In this document: one piece after another, positions 1-7,988 of the stretch | Layout of the letters: each line of letters opens with the position of its first letter | Position numbering within the stretch: position 1 is the first letter of the stretch | NCBI RefSeq assembly: GCF_001544455.2 | Contig: NZ_FCOC02000028.1 | Location: 1 to 64,000, forward strand | Source of the DNA: Caballeronia sordidicola | Lineage (GTDB): Bacteria > Pseudomonadota > Gammaproteobacteria > Burkholderiales > Burkholderiaceae | DNA: 64,000 nucleotides | Direction: 5' to 3' | Made by a program: the position numbers and the translations under genes | Notes under the pieces: model-generated | Database searches by the model: none | The model's input: only the letters and a program-made list of their open reading frames with translations | What the model was told of the DNA's origin: nothing

Positions 1-111
1 GAGTCGACGGCGACGTTCGATCGGGGCGATTTCGGCGTGGATTATGGCAAGACCTACGGCTTCAAGATGAAGACGACACTGCATATTCAAGCTGAAGGCG
101 TGCGCCAGTAA
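1..111 (+). CDS. YceI-family protein, C-terminal fragment
   Basis: The first 37 codons of the window are open in frame 1 and stop at TAA 109-111, so this is the 3' end of a gene that begins upstream. The tail contains FDRGDFGVDYGKTYG followed by alternating hydrophobic residues, which matches the last beta strands of YceI lipocalin-like proteins (typically FDRSDFG). These proteins are usually periplasmic and bind polyisoprenoids or other amphipathic molecules. Only about 36 residues are visible, so signal peptide and subfamily cannot be judged. A strong terminator follows 20 bases downstream. Confidence 0.65.
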   Translation, partial: ESTATFDRGDFGVDYGKTYGFKMKTTLHIQAEGVRQ

Positions 112-130
112 GCGTTGTTCTTGCACCCTT

Positions 131-166
131 AAAAACCGTTCCGGCGCGCGCTGGAACGGTTTTTTT
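131..166 (+). terminator. Rho-independent terminator after the YceI-family gene
   Basis: A perfect 12-base stem (131-142 with 153-164, AAAAACCGTTCC against GGAACGGTTTTT) encloses a 10-base GC loop and runs into a T tract. It closes the upstream gene. The A tract on the left arm means it could also act on the other strand. Confidence 0.9.
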
Positions 167-211
167 CGTCTGCTTTAAAAGCATCCGGATGCAGCGCATT
201 CATGCCGTGGT

Positions 212-239
212 GTCATTAATTAAATGACCGCCAGGTCAT
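212..239. promoter_or_regulatory. Overlapping inverted repeats, candidate operator for the 313-1965 gene pair
   Basis: Two inverted repeats share an arm: GTCATT-N5-AATGAC at 212-228 and ATGACC-N4-GGTCAT at 224-239. This gives three alternating GTCAT half-sites just upstream of the first gene of a two-gene unit. The layout resembles a TetR- or MarR-type operator. No cognate regulator gene lies next to it in this window, so the partner is unknown. Confidence 0.45.
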
Positions 240-312
240 CGCCAGATACATGGCGAGATCCCACACTTCTTCTCAACGCAGCACCTGCTGCCGAACTCTT
301 GAGGAGAACACC

Positions 313-1179
313 ATGTTTGCCATCACCGGAATTACAGGCCAGGTCGGCGGGGTCGTCGCGCGCTTGCTGCTTGCATCGGGTCACAACGTCCGCGCCGTCG
401 TGCGCGATGCAGCCAAAGGGGAGGCGTGGGCGAAGGAGGGCTGCGAAGTCGCGCTCGCCGACATGAACGATGAACACGCGCTGCAACGCGCATTCGAAGG
501 CACGGAAGGCGTATTCGTCCTGTTGCCGCCGACCTTCGATCCGGCACCGGGCTTCCCCGAAGCCCGCAAGACAATCGCTTCGTTGCGCGCCGCACTCGCT
601 GCAGCCGCGCCGGAAAAGATCGTGGTGCTTTCGACCATCGGTGCACAGGCCACGCAGCCCAACCTGCTCAATCAGCTACAGATCATGGAGCAGGAACTCG
701 GCACGTTGCCCATGCCGGTCGCGTTCCTGCGCGCTGCATGGTTCATCGAAAACGCCGCCTGGGACGTGGTGCCCGCTCGAGAAACCGGCAGGGTGCCAAG
801 TTTCCTCCAGCCGCTCGACAAACTCGTGCCCATGGTCGCCACCGCCGATATCGGCCGGGTCGCGGCCGACCTCTTACGCGAGACATGGACGGGTCGCCGG
901 ATCATCGAACTCGAGGGACCGCAACGCGTATCCCCTGACATGATCGCGGCGAGCTTTTCGCGTTTGCTTGGACGCGATGTACGCATGAATGGCGTTCCGC
1001 GTGATACGTGGGAAGACGTGTTCCGCACACAGGGCATGAAGAATCCGCTGCCGCGCATGCAGATGCTCGATGGTTTCAACGAAGAATGGATCCGCTTCGA
1101 AGGCGGTACGAACGAAGTGCGCCGTGGCCGTGTCCCGCTCGATACCGTGCTGCAATCGTTGATCGAAAAAGCCTCTTGA
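313..1179 (+). CDS. NmrA-like NAD(P)-binding oxidoreductase
   Basis: The 288-residue protein starts with MFAITGITGQVGG, the glycine-rich dinucleotide-binding turn of atypical SDRs of the NmrA/NAD(P)H:quinone reductase type. The middle carries VVLSTIGA and LRAAWFIENA segments typical of that family, and there is no YxxxK catalytic pair. The ATG at 313 is chosen over one at 250 because GAGGAG lies 7 bases before it and the Rossmann strand begins immediately. It is followed after 36 bases by an SDR gene on the same strand, so the two probably form an operon. The substrate is unknown; quinone reduction or redox-dependent regulation are possible. Confidence 0.8.
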   Translation: MFAITGITGQVGGVVARLLLASGHNVRAVVRDAAKGEAWAKEGCEVALADMNDEHALQRAFEGTEGVFVLLPPTFDPAPGFPEARKTIASLRAALAAAAPEKIVVLSTIGAQATQPNLLNQLQIMEQELGTLPMPVAFLRAAWFIENAAWDVVPARETGRVPSFLQPLDKLVPMVATADIGRVAADLLRETWTGRRIIELEGPQRVSPDMIAASFSRLLGRDVRMNGVPRDTWEDVFRTQGMKNPLPRMQMLDGFNEEWIRFEGGTNEVRRGRVPLDTVLQSLIEKAS

Positions 1180-1215
1180 AAACTGTCCGTGCACTCAATT
1201 GAAGGAGCTAAAACC

Positions 1216-1965
1216 ATGAGTCATGGTGAAACGAATAGCGCAGGCATCCGGCTAAAAGGCAAGAAGGTCATCGTGCTCGGTGGTTCGTCGGGTATTGGCC
1301 ATGCCGTTGCGGAGTACGCGGTGCAGGAAGGCGCGCACGTCGTGATTGCATCGAGTAACGCGCAACGGGTGGAGGCCGTGGCAGCTTCGCTCGGAACAAA
1401 AGCCCAAGGCCGTGCACTGGATCTCACCGACGAACACGCGGTCCAGGCGTTCTTCGACTCAACCGGCAGCTTCGATCATCTGGTGTTCACTGCCGGCGAT
1501 TCGTTGCGTCTTGGCGAGGTTGCAAAGACGGACTTGACCGAGGCGCGGCGCGCGTTCGATATCCGCTATTGGGGCGCGCTCGCCGCTGTCAAACATGGCG
1601 CGCCGCATATCGCGAAGGGCGGCTCGATCGTGCTGACGACCGGCATTGCAGCACTGCGTCCGCGTAGCGGCTGGGCCTTTGGGGCAAGCGTATGCGGCGC
1701 GGTGGAAGCGCTGGCGCGTGCCCTTGCCGTCGAACTTGCGCCGGTGCGCGTGAACGCGGTATCGCCGGGATTGATTGCAACGAATCTGTGGCAGAACATG
1801 TCCGAAGCAGATCGCTCGGCCATGTACGCGCAAACCGGCAAGCATCTGCCGGCAGGCCGCGTGGGCGAAGCACGCGATGTCGCCGCGGCGTACCTGTTCC
1901 TGATGGAAAGCGGTTTCGCGACAGGCCAGACTTATGTGGTGGATGGCGGAGACGTGCTGGTATAA
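1216..1965 (+). CDS. SDR-family protein with altered catalytic motif
   Basis: A 249-residue classical-length short-chain dehydrogenase. The cofactor motif GGSSGIG lies at residues 22-28 and NAVSPG at 180-185, so the fold and NAD(P) site look intact. Where the YxxxK catalytic pair is expected, residues 156-160 read GASVC: the tyrosine position is Gly156 and the lysine position is Cys160. The usual serine strand reads SIVLTTG. The enzyme may use another mechanism or have lost dehydrogenase activity. The start is set by GAAGGAGC 7 bases upstream of ATG 1216, preferred over ATG 1189. It is probably cotranscribed with the preceding NmrA-like gene. Confidence 0.85.
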   Translation: MSHGETNSAGIRLKGKKVIVLGGSSGIGHAVAEYAVQEGAHVVIASSNAQRVEAVAASLGTKAQGRALDLTDEHAVQAFFDSTGSFDHLVFTAGDSLRLGEVAKTDLTEARRAFDIRYWGALAAVKHGAPHIAKGGSIVLTTGIAALRPRSGWAFGASVCGAVEALARALAVELAPVRVNAVSPGLIATNLWQNMSEADRSAMYAQTGKHLPAGRVGEARDVAAAYLFLMESGFATGQTYVVDGGDVLV

Positions 1966-1967
1966 AA

Positions 1968-2005
1968 CATGAAGCCCCGGACTCACAACGCTCCGGGGCT
2001 TCATG
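1968..2005 (-). terminator. Terminator between the SDR gene and bcsC
   Basis: A perfect 14-base stem (CATGAAGCCCCGGA at 1968-1981 with its complement at 1992-2005) and 10-base loop lies between two convergent genes. On the minus strand the stem is followed by TTTTATA, so it best fits termination of the bcs operon. On the plus strand the T tract is missing. Confidence 0.8.
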
Positions 2006-2012
2006 ATCCCTG

Positions 2013-5000
2013 CTAGTTCGACATCGATACGTAAGGCGAACTGAGTGGCGAAGGTGGGAAGGGCTGCACGGAATTCTGCTTCGTGAAGCTATAGCGAATA
2101 TAAACAGCCGCCAGATATTCCCGATACTGATATGCGTTGCCAAGCGACGCCGTAGCGCCCACCGTCAACTGCGGCGCGAGCTGATACTCGCCCGTGGCGC
2201 TGAATGAATACGAAACGCCGGTCTTCGTCTGGCCACCGTAGGTTCCGCCCTGCGCGGCTATGAGTCCGCTGCTGCCAACCGGTTGAACGTTGCCATTGGT
2301 CGGGAAATAGTCCGACGAATCCTGCCGATAATGCTGCACGCCGATCGACCCCTTCACGTCATAGGTGAACGCGCCGCTGCGCCCCATGTACTCGACCGGC
2401 AAGTTCAGGATCACGTACTGTTGCGGGCTGAAATAACCGCCCTGGCCGTATGTGAAGAACGAAAGGTTCTTGTCGTAGTGCATGAGCGTGGTGTTCACGC
2501 CTGCGGTCAATGTCTGGTTGGCGTCTGAATAAAGGCGCGTGTAGAAACCGCCGCCGCCTTTCTCCGCCGTATTGCTTGCAACGTTATGGCCGTCGTAGTA
2601 CTGGAACGAGGCGTTCAGGTATACGCCATTCGTACCATCATCCCAACCCAGGTCGAAGCGTCCGCCGTTCGACGTCACGCCGCCCCAAGTGATGCCCGCT
2701 TGCGCGTCGCGCGCGCCCGCGTACGACAGCAAGCTGTCCGTGACCGCGCGGCGGGCGACGGCGACGGAGTACGAGACCTGGTCCGTAACGGCGCCCTTGT
2801 ATTGCGCGCCGCCCACTATGTTTTCCTCGAGAAAGCCCAACGGCGTGGTGCCAACATCGAGTTTCACGCTGTTCGTTTCATATCCCACCGACAAACCCAC
2901 GCCGCTCGCCGTCTGGTTGCCATACTGGTTAGAGACATTGCGCGCGCCGAGTCCCGAGCCGAAGCGTTTGAGCGTATCGGCGGTTTCCTGCGCGGTGCCG
3001 GCATCGAGCGTAACAGGCGTCGCCGTGACCACGACGTGACCATTGCCCGCACGAATCCGCCCTTCGACAGGCGCCTCGATATCGGTCAGGTTCGACAGTC
3101 CGTCCTCGCCTGTGCGGCTGTGAAACACCACGCCGCCTGTCACCGTGCTCGACTGCGCTCGGTTGATCTGCGCGAGTTCATCGGCGACACCGAGCGTCTG
3201 GGCGTTCGCGATATTGCCCTGATAGGACTGTTGCCCCGGCTGAGCGACCTGCGCCGTCGGCGAGGGGACATACGCCTGCGCGTAGCCCGCTGGAGGCTGA
3301 GGAATATAGGGCTGATTCGAGTAGTACGGCTGCGGCTGTTGCTGCTGCGGATATGCGTAAGGCTGCTGCTGCGTGTAGTCGGTTTCGTCGGCGGGGCGCG
3401 CGTAACGCTGGGTCGCCTGACGCGAAGCAGCTTGCGTCGATTTGGCCGAACGCTTCGGCCTCGCTGCCGATGTGTTCGAATACACGCGCTGCTGTGACTG
3501 CGCGTTGGTCTGCGCCTCGCGCGCGGCGGGCGACATGGGCCACGGGGCGCTCATTGCCGGGTCCTGCTGCTGATATGGCTGCTGATACGGTTGCTGGTAA
3601 GGCTGCTGATATTGCTGCTGCGCCGGATAAGCCTGCTGCGCATAAGGCTGTTGATAAGGCTGCTGATATTGCGCTTGATACTGCGCCTGATATTGCCCGG
3701 CGTCCTGAGCGGGTCCTTGTCCCGGATACGGCTGCAGCGGCGCGGCGGCAGGCGCGCCGGACTGGCTTGAACCGTAGGTATCGGGACCATATCCGCCGCC
3801 CGTTGCCGGACGCGCGCCGTTAGCCGGTACGCGATAAGGCGCCGGGTACGGAGCTGCGTTGGGTGCTACAGACGGCGCCAAATAAGGTGTCGAATACGAC
3901 GCGGGCTGCGGAGGAGGCAAGTAGTTCGGCACGTTTTGCGTCGGTGAATAGGGCTGGGAGTATTGCTGCGTGCGAGGTTGAGCATAGGGCTGCTGCTGCG
4001 AATACCCAGGCAATCCCGGCGCTGGATCCGACGAACGTGAAAACAGCCCTGCAAGTGGACCTGTAGGCGTACCGGCGGGGTTGGCGCCGGTATCGACGGC
4101 GGTCTTGCCTTCAAATGGATTCGTGCCCGGCAACGGTGCCGAGCCAATGCGCTGCATCGCCGATTCCCACCCGCGCGGCACCGCTGGCTGACCGTCTTGA
4201 CGCACGTTCGGCGTCCGGCTGACAGGCGTATTCGCCGCGATCAACGCCTGCTGCAGATATCGCGACGCCAGCGACAACTTGCCTTCAGCGTGATACATGC
4301 GTCCCGCGGCGGCGAGCACGCGCGGGTCGTCAGGCGAGGCGAGCAACGCCTGGTTCGCGGTCGCTTCGGCAAACGAAAAATCCTTCGCGCCCGACGCGGC
4401 GCCGATCGTGGCGACCTGCAGGTTGATATCGTCGGGACGGCGCGCCAGTGCCGCGCGATAACTCGCGAGCGCGCTTTTGTCGTCTCCGGCCGAGGTGTAG
4501 AGACGCGCCAGTGCGGCTTGCAGGTCGGCGTTATCGGGCGTCGCGGCGAGCCACGGCGCGATCACGTCATAAGCGCCCGCGAGATCGCCGCGTTGCCGCA
4601 CGGTATCGGCCTGTTTCACCACAATACCGACATTCAGGTTGTTGAAATCGATACGCTGCTGCGGCGTAAGCGGCGACGCCGCGAGCCTGCGCATCACGGC
4701 GCTCAACTCGGCGTCCTGCTGCGGACTGGTTTGTCCTTGCTGCACGGGAATCGCGGTCAGGATGCCCGCATATTGCAGCAGCAGGCCAGTGTCGGTGGGC
4801 GCGCTTGCCATCGCGCCGCGAACGAGCGACATGGCGCGGCCCGTATCGCCTGCCTGAAGATACGCCGTCGCGAGCACGCCGATCAGTTCAGGACTGTTCT
4901 GTGCAACCGGCGTGGCGGCCTGCAGGATCGAGATGGCCTGCTGCGTCTGCCCGGCACGCGCCATGCGACTTGCGGTATCGGCTTGAACGTGCACCCATAG

Positions 5001-6806
5001 GCGATGCTGCAACGTGGTCATCGCCGGCGTGCGCTGCGAGACGGGAATGCGCTCGAGCTGCGATAAACCCGTTGCCCAGTCCTGCGTCTCGGCGGACAAC
5101 AAGGCGCTTGCGTACAGCGCGTCGGTCATGTCGGGGTGCGCCGCGAGCAAGCCGTCCATCATGCTGCGCGCGTTTCCGACCGCGCCCTGGCGTACATAAA
5201 TGCGCGCGAGGTCGAGGCGCATCCAGACATCGTCGGGATTGTTCAGGAGCGCGTCTTCGAACAGGCTGCGGGCCGCGCCCAAATCGCCGCGGGCTTCCGC
5301 CGCGCGGGCCTGCGCCGCTTGCGCCTCGCCGCGCAGCTTGTTGATGCCGCCGGCCTTCGCCTGCTGCTCCGCGTTCAACTGGTTCGCGAACACCAGCGCT
5401 TCTTCGCCACGGCCTTGCGCGGCGAGGGCGCCAACAAGGCCGCGAATGGCATCGGGGTTGTCGGCCTGACGGCGCAGCGCCATCCTGTAAGCCTCTTCCG
5501 CGCCGCGCGGGTCGCCGCTGCCAAGCAAGGTTTCGCCGAGCAAGGTCTGCGCGGTCGTGTCCGACGGATTCAACGCAATCGCGCGCTCGAACATCGACTT
5601 CGCTTTTGCCGTTTCGCCGTTGCTGCGTGCGCCGATACCCGCGCTCGTATAGCTCCAGTACGTTGCGCTGTTCAGCGCCTCTTTCCAGCGCGCGGGGTTT
5701 CCTGCGCGCGATGCACGTTCGAGATAGGTGCGCGCTTCATCGAATTTTTCCTGCTTCAACGCAGCGACGCCCATGCCGCCGAGCGCATCGGCGTCGTTCG
5801 GGCTTTGCGCCAGCACCGCCGAAAAGCGCGCGCGGCCGGTGACGATATCGCCGCGATCGAGCGCCGCGAAACCCTCGGCGACCGCGCGTCCGCGTGCGTC
5901 CGTTGCCGCGCTCGCCTGCGAGCGTTCCTGCGCCTGCTTGTCTTGCTGGACCATCGAGTCGTAGCGCGCCTTGACGGCGGGATCGTCCGGCGAGGCCCGC
6001 AAATACGCCTGATACAACGGCGCATCCGATGCACGCGCGCCCAGCCACAGCAACGCCTGACGCCAGCTTTTCTTCGCCTGATCGCCCACCGTGCTGTCGC
6101 CGCTCAACTGCGCGAGCCGTGCAATGCCGTCGCGCCGCGTGGTGTCGCGATAAGTCAAATGCTGGGCCAGCGCGAGCGCGTAACGCGGATCGTTGGGATT
6201 GTCTTTCGCGAGTTGCGCGAGGCCCTGGCGCGCCTGATCCCAGCCTTGCGGCGTGGCGGCAAGCGCCTGGTAATATTCGAGCGTGAGTTCAGGCGTGGCG
6301 GGCTTGCCGCTCAACGCGCGCTGATATTCCTGCACTGCCGAAGCGCTCTGGCCGCTTTGCGCGAGACGCCGCGCGTCGTTCACGGTCTGGTCGCGCGGGC
6401 TGGTTTCGCCAAGCCGCCGGCCGAGTTCATCGATATTCGGATACTGCGGCGCCACCTGCCGCAAGCGCGAAAGATATTGCTGCGCGCCGCTGCCATCCTT
6501 GCGATCCGCGAGGATGATGCCCATGCCGTAGAGCGCATCGGGCTGCTTCGGGTCGATACGCAACACCTTCTGCCACGCCTGCTCGGCGAGGTCGCCGCGC
6601 CGGTGCGATTGCCAGTAGCGGCCCTGATCGATCAACACGGTCAGCGGCGCATTGGCGCTCACACCGGCATTCGCACCGGCAGCGCTGCTCGCGGCTTGAG
6701 CGAAGGCGGTCAACGGCACGTTCGCGGCGCATCCCGCCGCCACGCTCAGCGCAATCGCGCGCGCTCCGGCGTTCGTAGTCAGTGGCAACAAGGACCGTTT
6801 CAACAT
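2013..6806 (-). CDS. bcsC: Cellulose synthase outer-membrane channel subunit BcsC
   Basis: The 1597-residue protein has a signal peptide (about 1-37), a periplasmic array of TPR-like helical repeats up to about residue 880, a low-complexity linker (about 880-1200) and a C-terminal BcsC beta-barrel domain of about 390 residues. BcsC scaffolds the periplasmic complex and exports the glucan through the outer membrane. ATG 6806 is chosen because GGAGA lies 6 bases upstream and the start overlaps the bcsZ stop by 7 bases; the frame stays open upstream to 7184, but that part lies antisense-like within bcsZ and has no signal peptide. The protein is longer than most BcsC proteins (about 1150-1300 residues), the excess being the Q/P/Y-rich linker. 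It is the last gene of the operon. Confidence 0.95.
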   Translation of the reverse strand: MLKRSLLPLTTNAGARAIALSVAAGCAANVPLTAFAQAASSAAGANAGVSANAPLTVLIDQGRYWQSHRRGDLAEQAWQKVLRIDPKQPDALYGMGIILADRKDGSGAQQYLSRLRQVAPQYPNIDELGRRLGETSPRDQTVNDARRLAQSGQSASAVQEYQRALSGKPATPELTLEYYQALAATPQGWDQARQGLAQLAKDNPNDPRYALALAQHLTYRDTTRRDGIARLAQLSGDSTVGDQAKKSWRQALLWLGARASDAPLYQAYLRASPDDPAVKARYDSMVQQDKQAQERSQASAATDARGRAVAEGFAALDRGDIVTGRARFSAVLAQSPNDADALGGMGVAALKQEKFDEARTYLERASRAGNPARWKEALNSATYWSYTSAGIGARSNGETAKAKSMFERAIALNPSDTTAQTLLGETLLGSGDPRGAEEAYRMALRRQADNPDAIRGLVGALAAQGRGEEALVFANQLNAEQQAKAGGINKLRGEAQAAQARAAEARGDLGAARSLFEDALLNNPDDVWMRLDLARIYVRQGAVGNARSMMDGLLAAHPDMTDALYASALLSAETQDWATGLSQLERIPVSQRTPAMTTLQHRLWVHVQADTASRMARAGQTQQAISILQAATPVAQNSPELIGVLATAYLQAGDTGRAMSLVRGAMASAPTDTGLLLQYAGILTAIPVQQGQTSPQQDAELSAVMRRLAASPLTPQQRIDFNNLNVGIVVKQADTVRQRGDLAGAYDVIAPWLAATPDNADLQAALARLYTSAGDDKSALASYRAALARRPDDINLQVATIGAASGAKDFSFAEATANQALLASPDDPRVLAAAGRMYHAEGKLSLASRYLQQALIAANTPVSRTPNVRQDGQPAVPRGWESAMQRIGSAPLPGTNPFEGKTAVDTGANPAGTPTGPLAGLFSRSSDPAPGLPGYSQQQPYAQPRTQQYSQPYSPTQNVPNYLPPPQPASYSTPYLAPSVAPNAAPYPAPYRVPANGARPATGGGYGPDTYGSSQSGAPAAAPLQPYPGQGPAQDAGQYQAQYQAQYQQPYQQPYAQQAYPAQQQYQQPYQQPYQQPYQQQDPAMSAPWPMSPAAREAQTNAQSQQRVYSNTSAARPKRSAKSTQAASRQATQRYARPADETDYTQQQPYAYPQQQQPQPYYSNQPYIPQPPAGYAQAYVPSPTAQVAQPGQQSYQGNIANAQTLGVADELAQINRAQSSTVTGGVVFHSRTGEDGLSNLTDIEAPVEGRIRAGNGHVVVTATPVTLDAGTAQETADTLKRFGSGLGARNVSNQYGNQTASGVGLSVGYETNSVKLDVGTTPLGFLEENIVGGAQYKGAVTDQVSYSVAVARRAVTDSLLSYAGARDAQAGITWGGVTSNGGRFDLGWDDGTNGVYLNASFQYYDGHNVASNTAEKGGGGFYTRLYSDANQTLTAGVNTTLMHYDKNLSFFTYGQGGYFSPQQYVILNLPVEYMGRSGAFTYDVKGSIGVQHYRQDSSDYFPTNGNVQPVGSSGLIAAQGGTYGGQTKTGVSYSFSATGEYQLAPQLTVGATASLGNAYQYREYLAAVYIRYSFTKQNSVQPFPPSPLSSPYVSMSN
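3563..3700 (-). repeat. Q/P/Y tandem repeats in the BcsC linker
   Basis: The coding strand repeats units encoding YQQP or YQAQ (for example QQPYQQPYQQPYQQ) within the linker between the TPR array and the barrel. The units differ at synonymous positions. Related Y/P/Q-rich sequence with single tyrosines spreads over about 3215-4160. The region is expected to be disordered and prone to length variation. Confidence 0.8.
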
Positions 6807-7987
6807 GCGCTTCTCCAACTCGGGACGAGTCGGCCGGCTTCGTCGAAGCGGTATCGGCCTTCTATGAATCCAGCGCCGAACAGGCCCAGCACCCGGTCGT
6901 AATAAACCGGCTCGCGGCTCACGGCGGCTGGCGATCCGATTGGCGCGTCGAGCACGGCCAGATGCGTGCGCGCAAGTCCCAGGCCACGTTCGTCGCCGAG
7001 CGCCTTGAAGTAGGGCGCAAGCGACGCCCAGTAACTCAGCGGTCCTTCGCCGCTGCCAACACCTGTCGATACCGCCACGCGCTCCGGCGGAATCCCCGTC
7101 TGCGCGACCGCCTGGCGCATGCCGCCGAGGGCCGCGAGCCACGGCTTGCTGAGCGGATCGGCGCTGGATGCCATGCCCGCCCACAAATACACGCGGATTG
7201 CGTCGTAGCTGCCGGTATCGCCGTTTTGCGGATCGACCACGAACTGGCCGCCTTTGTACGCGGCCCAGTCAGGCGCGAAGCCGCGCGGCGACGTTACCGA
7301 AACCAGCTTGTAGCCGTTTTCCGCAAGCTTGTTCCAGGGGCCATCGGGCATGGCGTGAGCCAGGGCGCGCAGCACCGGCAGCGGCGAATAACTCGGATTC
7401 AGGCGTGTCACATCGCCATTCTGAAAACCTTGAGGACCCGGCAGCAACATTGGCCCAATGCCGCCAAGGCTCCTCACTTCATGCCTGACGATCTGTTCGG
7501 CGAGCGCCTGGCCCATACGCGTATAACGCGGCTCGTTCCAGAGACGCCCGGCCTGCAGCAGGTCATAGGCGATCCATACGTCGGAGTCGGCCGCGGAATT
7601 CGGATCGAGCACGCCGAACGATCCATCCGGTCCACGGCCCCATTGCCACGACGGCAGGCGCATGTTGCCCGCATCGAACTGGTTCCCCGCGAGGTTCGCG
7701 CGGGTCCAGTTCAGGAGGCGGTCGAACATCGCGCGATCGCCGGCGACCAGCGCAAAGAACATGGCATACGACTGGCCTTCCGACGTGGTCTGCTGCACCT
7801 GCGTGGAATAGTCGACCACGTGGCCATCGGGTTGAATGAAGCGTGAAGCGAACGTCCTGTACGCGCTCCAGTCCGTGCATTCCCTTGCAGCGGTCCCGGA
7901 CGCCTGAGCGTTAAAAGTAAGTCCCATGCCGGTCAGCGCCAGCCCCACGATTGCAGTCTTCGATCCACGCCTGAAACCAGCCTGCAT
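6800..7987 (-). CDS. bcsZ: Periplasmic endo-1,4-beta-glucanase BcsZ (GH8)
   Basis: A 395-residue glycoside hydrolase family 8 enzyme with an N-terminal signal peptide (cleavage expected near AQA, about residue 29). Glu70 in TTSEGQSYAMFF is the expected proton donor; Asp134/Asp136 in AADSDVW and Asp262 in GSYDAIRVYLW fit the other acidic active-site positions. BcsZ trims or edits nascent cellulose in the periplasm. Its start follows the bcsB stop after one base, with GAGGGA as ribosome-binding site inside bcsB, so translation is probably coupled. Its stop overlaps bcsC. Confidence 0.95.
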   Translation of the reverse strand: MQAGFRRGSKTAIVGLALTGMGLTFNAQASGTAARECTDWSAYRTFASRFIQPDGHVVDYSTQVQQTTSEGQSYAMFFALVAGDRAMFDRLLNWTRANLAGNQFDAGNMRLPSWQWGRGPDGSFGVLDPNSAADSDVWIAYDLLQAGRLWNEPRYTRMGQALAEQIVRHEVRSLGGIGPMLLPGPQGFQNGDVTRLNPSYSPLPVLRALAHAMPDGPWNKLAENGYKLVSVTSPRGFAPDWAAYKGGQFVVDPQNGDTGSYDAIRVYLWAGMASSADPLSKPWLAALGGMRQAVAQTGIPPERVAVSTGVGSGEGPLSYWASLAPYFKALGDERGLGLARTHLAVLDAPIGSPAAVSREPVYYDRVLGLFGAGFIEGRYRFDEAGRLVPSWRSAC

Positions 7988-7988
7988 A

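Noticed and set aside
5136..6902. A 588-codon plus-strand open frame
   Set aside because: Antisense to the TPR region of bcsC, low-complexity Arg/Ala translation and no ribosome-binding site.
6807..7184. N-terminal extension of bcsC by 126 codons
   Set aside because: It lies within bcsZ in another frame and is Arg-rich; the downstream ATG has an RBS, a signal peptide and the 7-base overlap.
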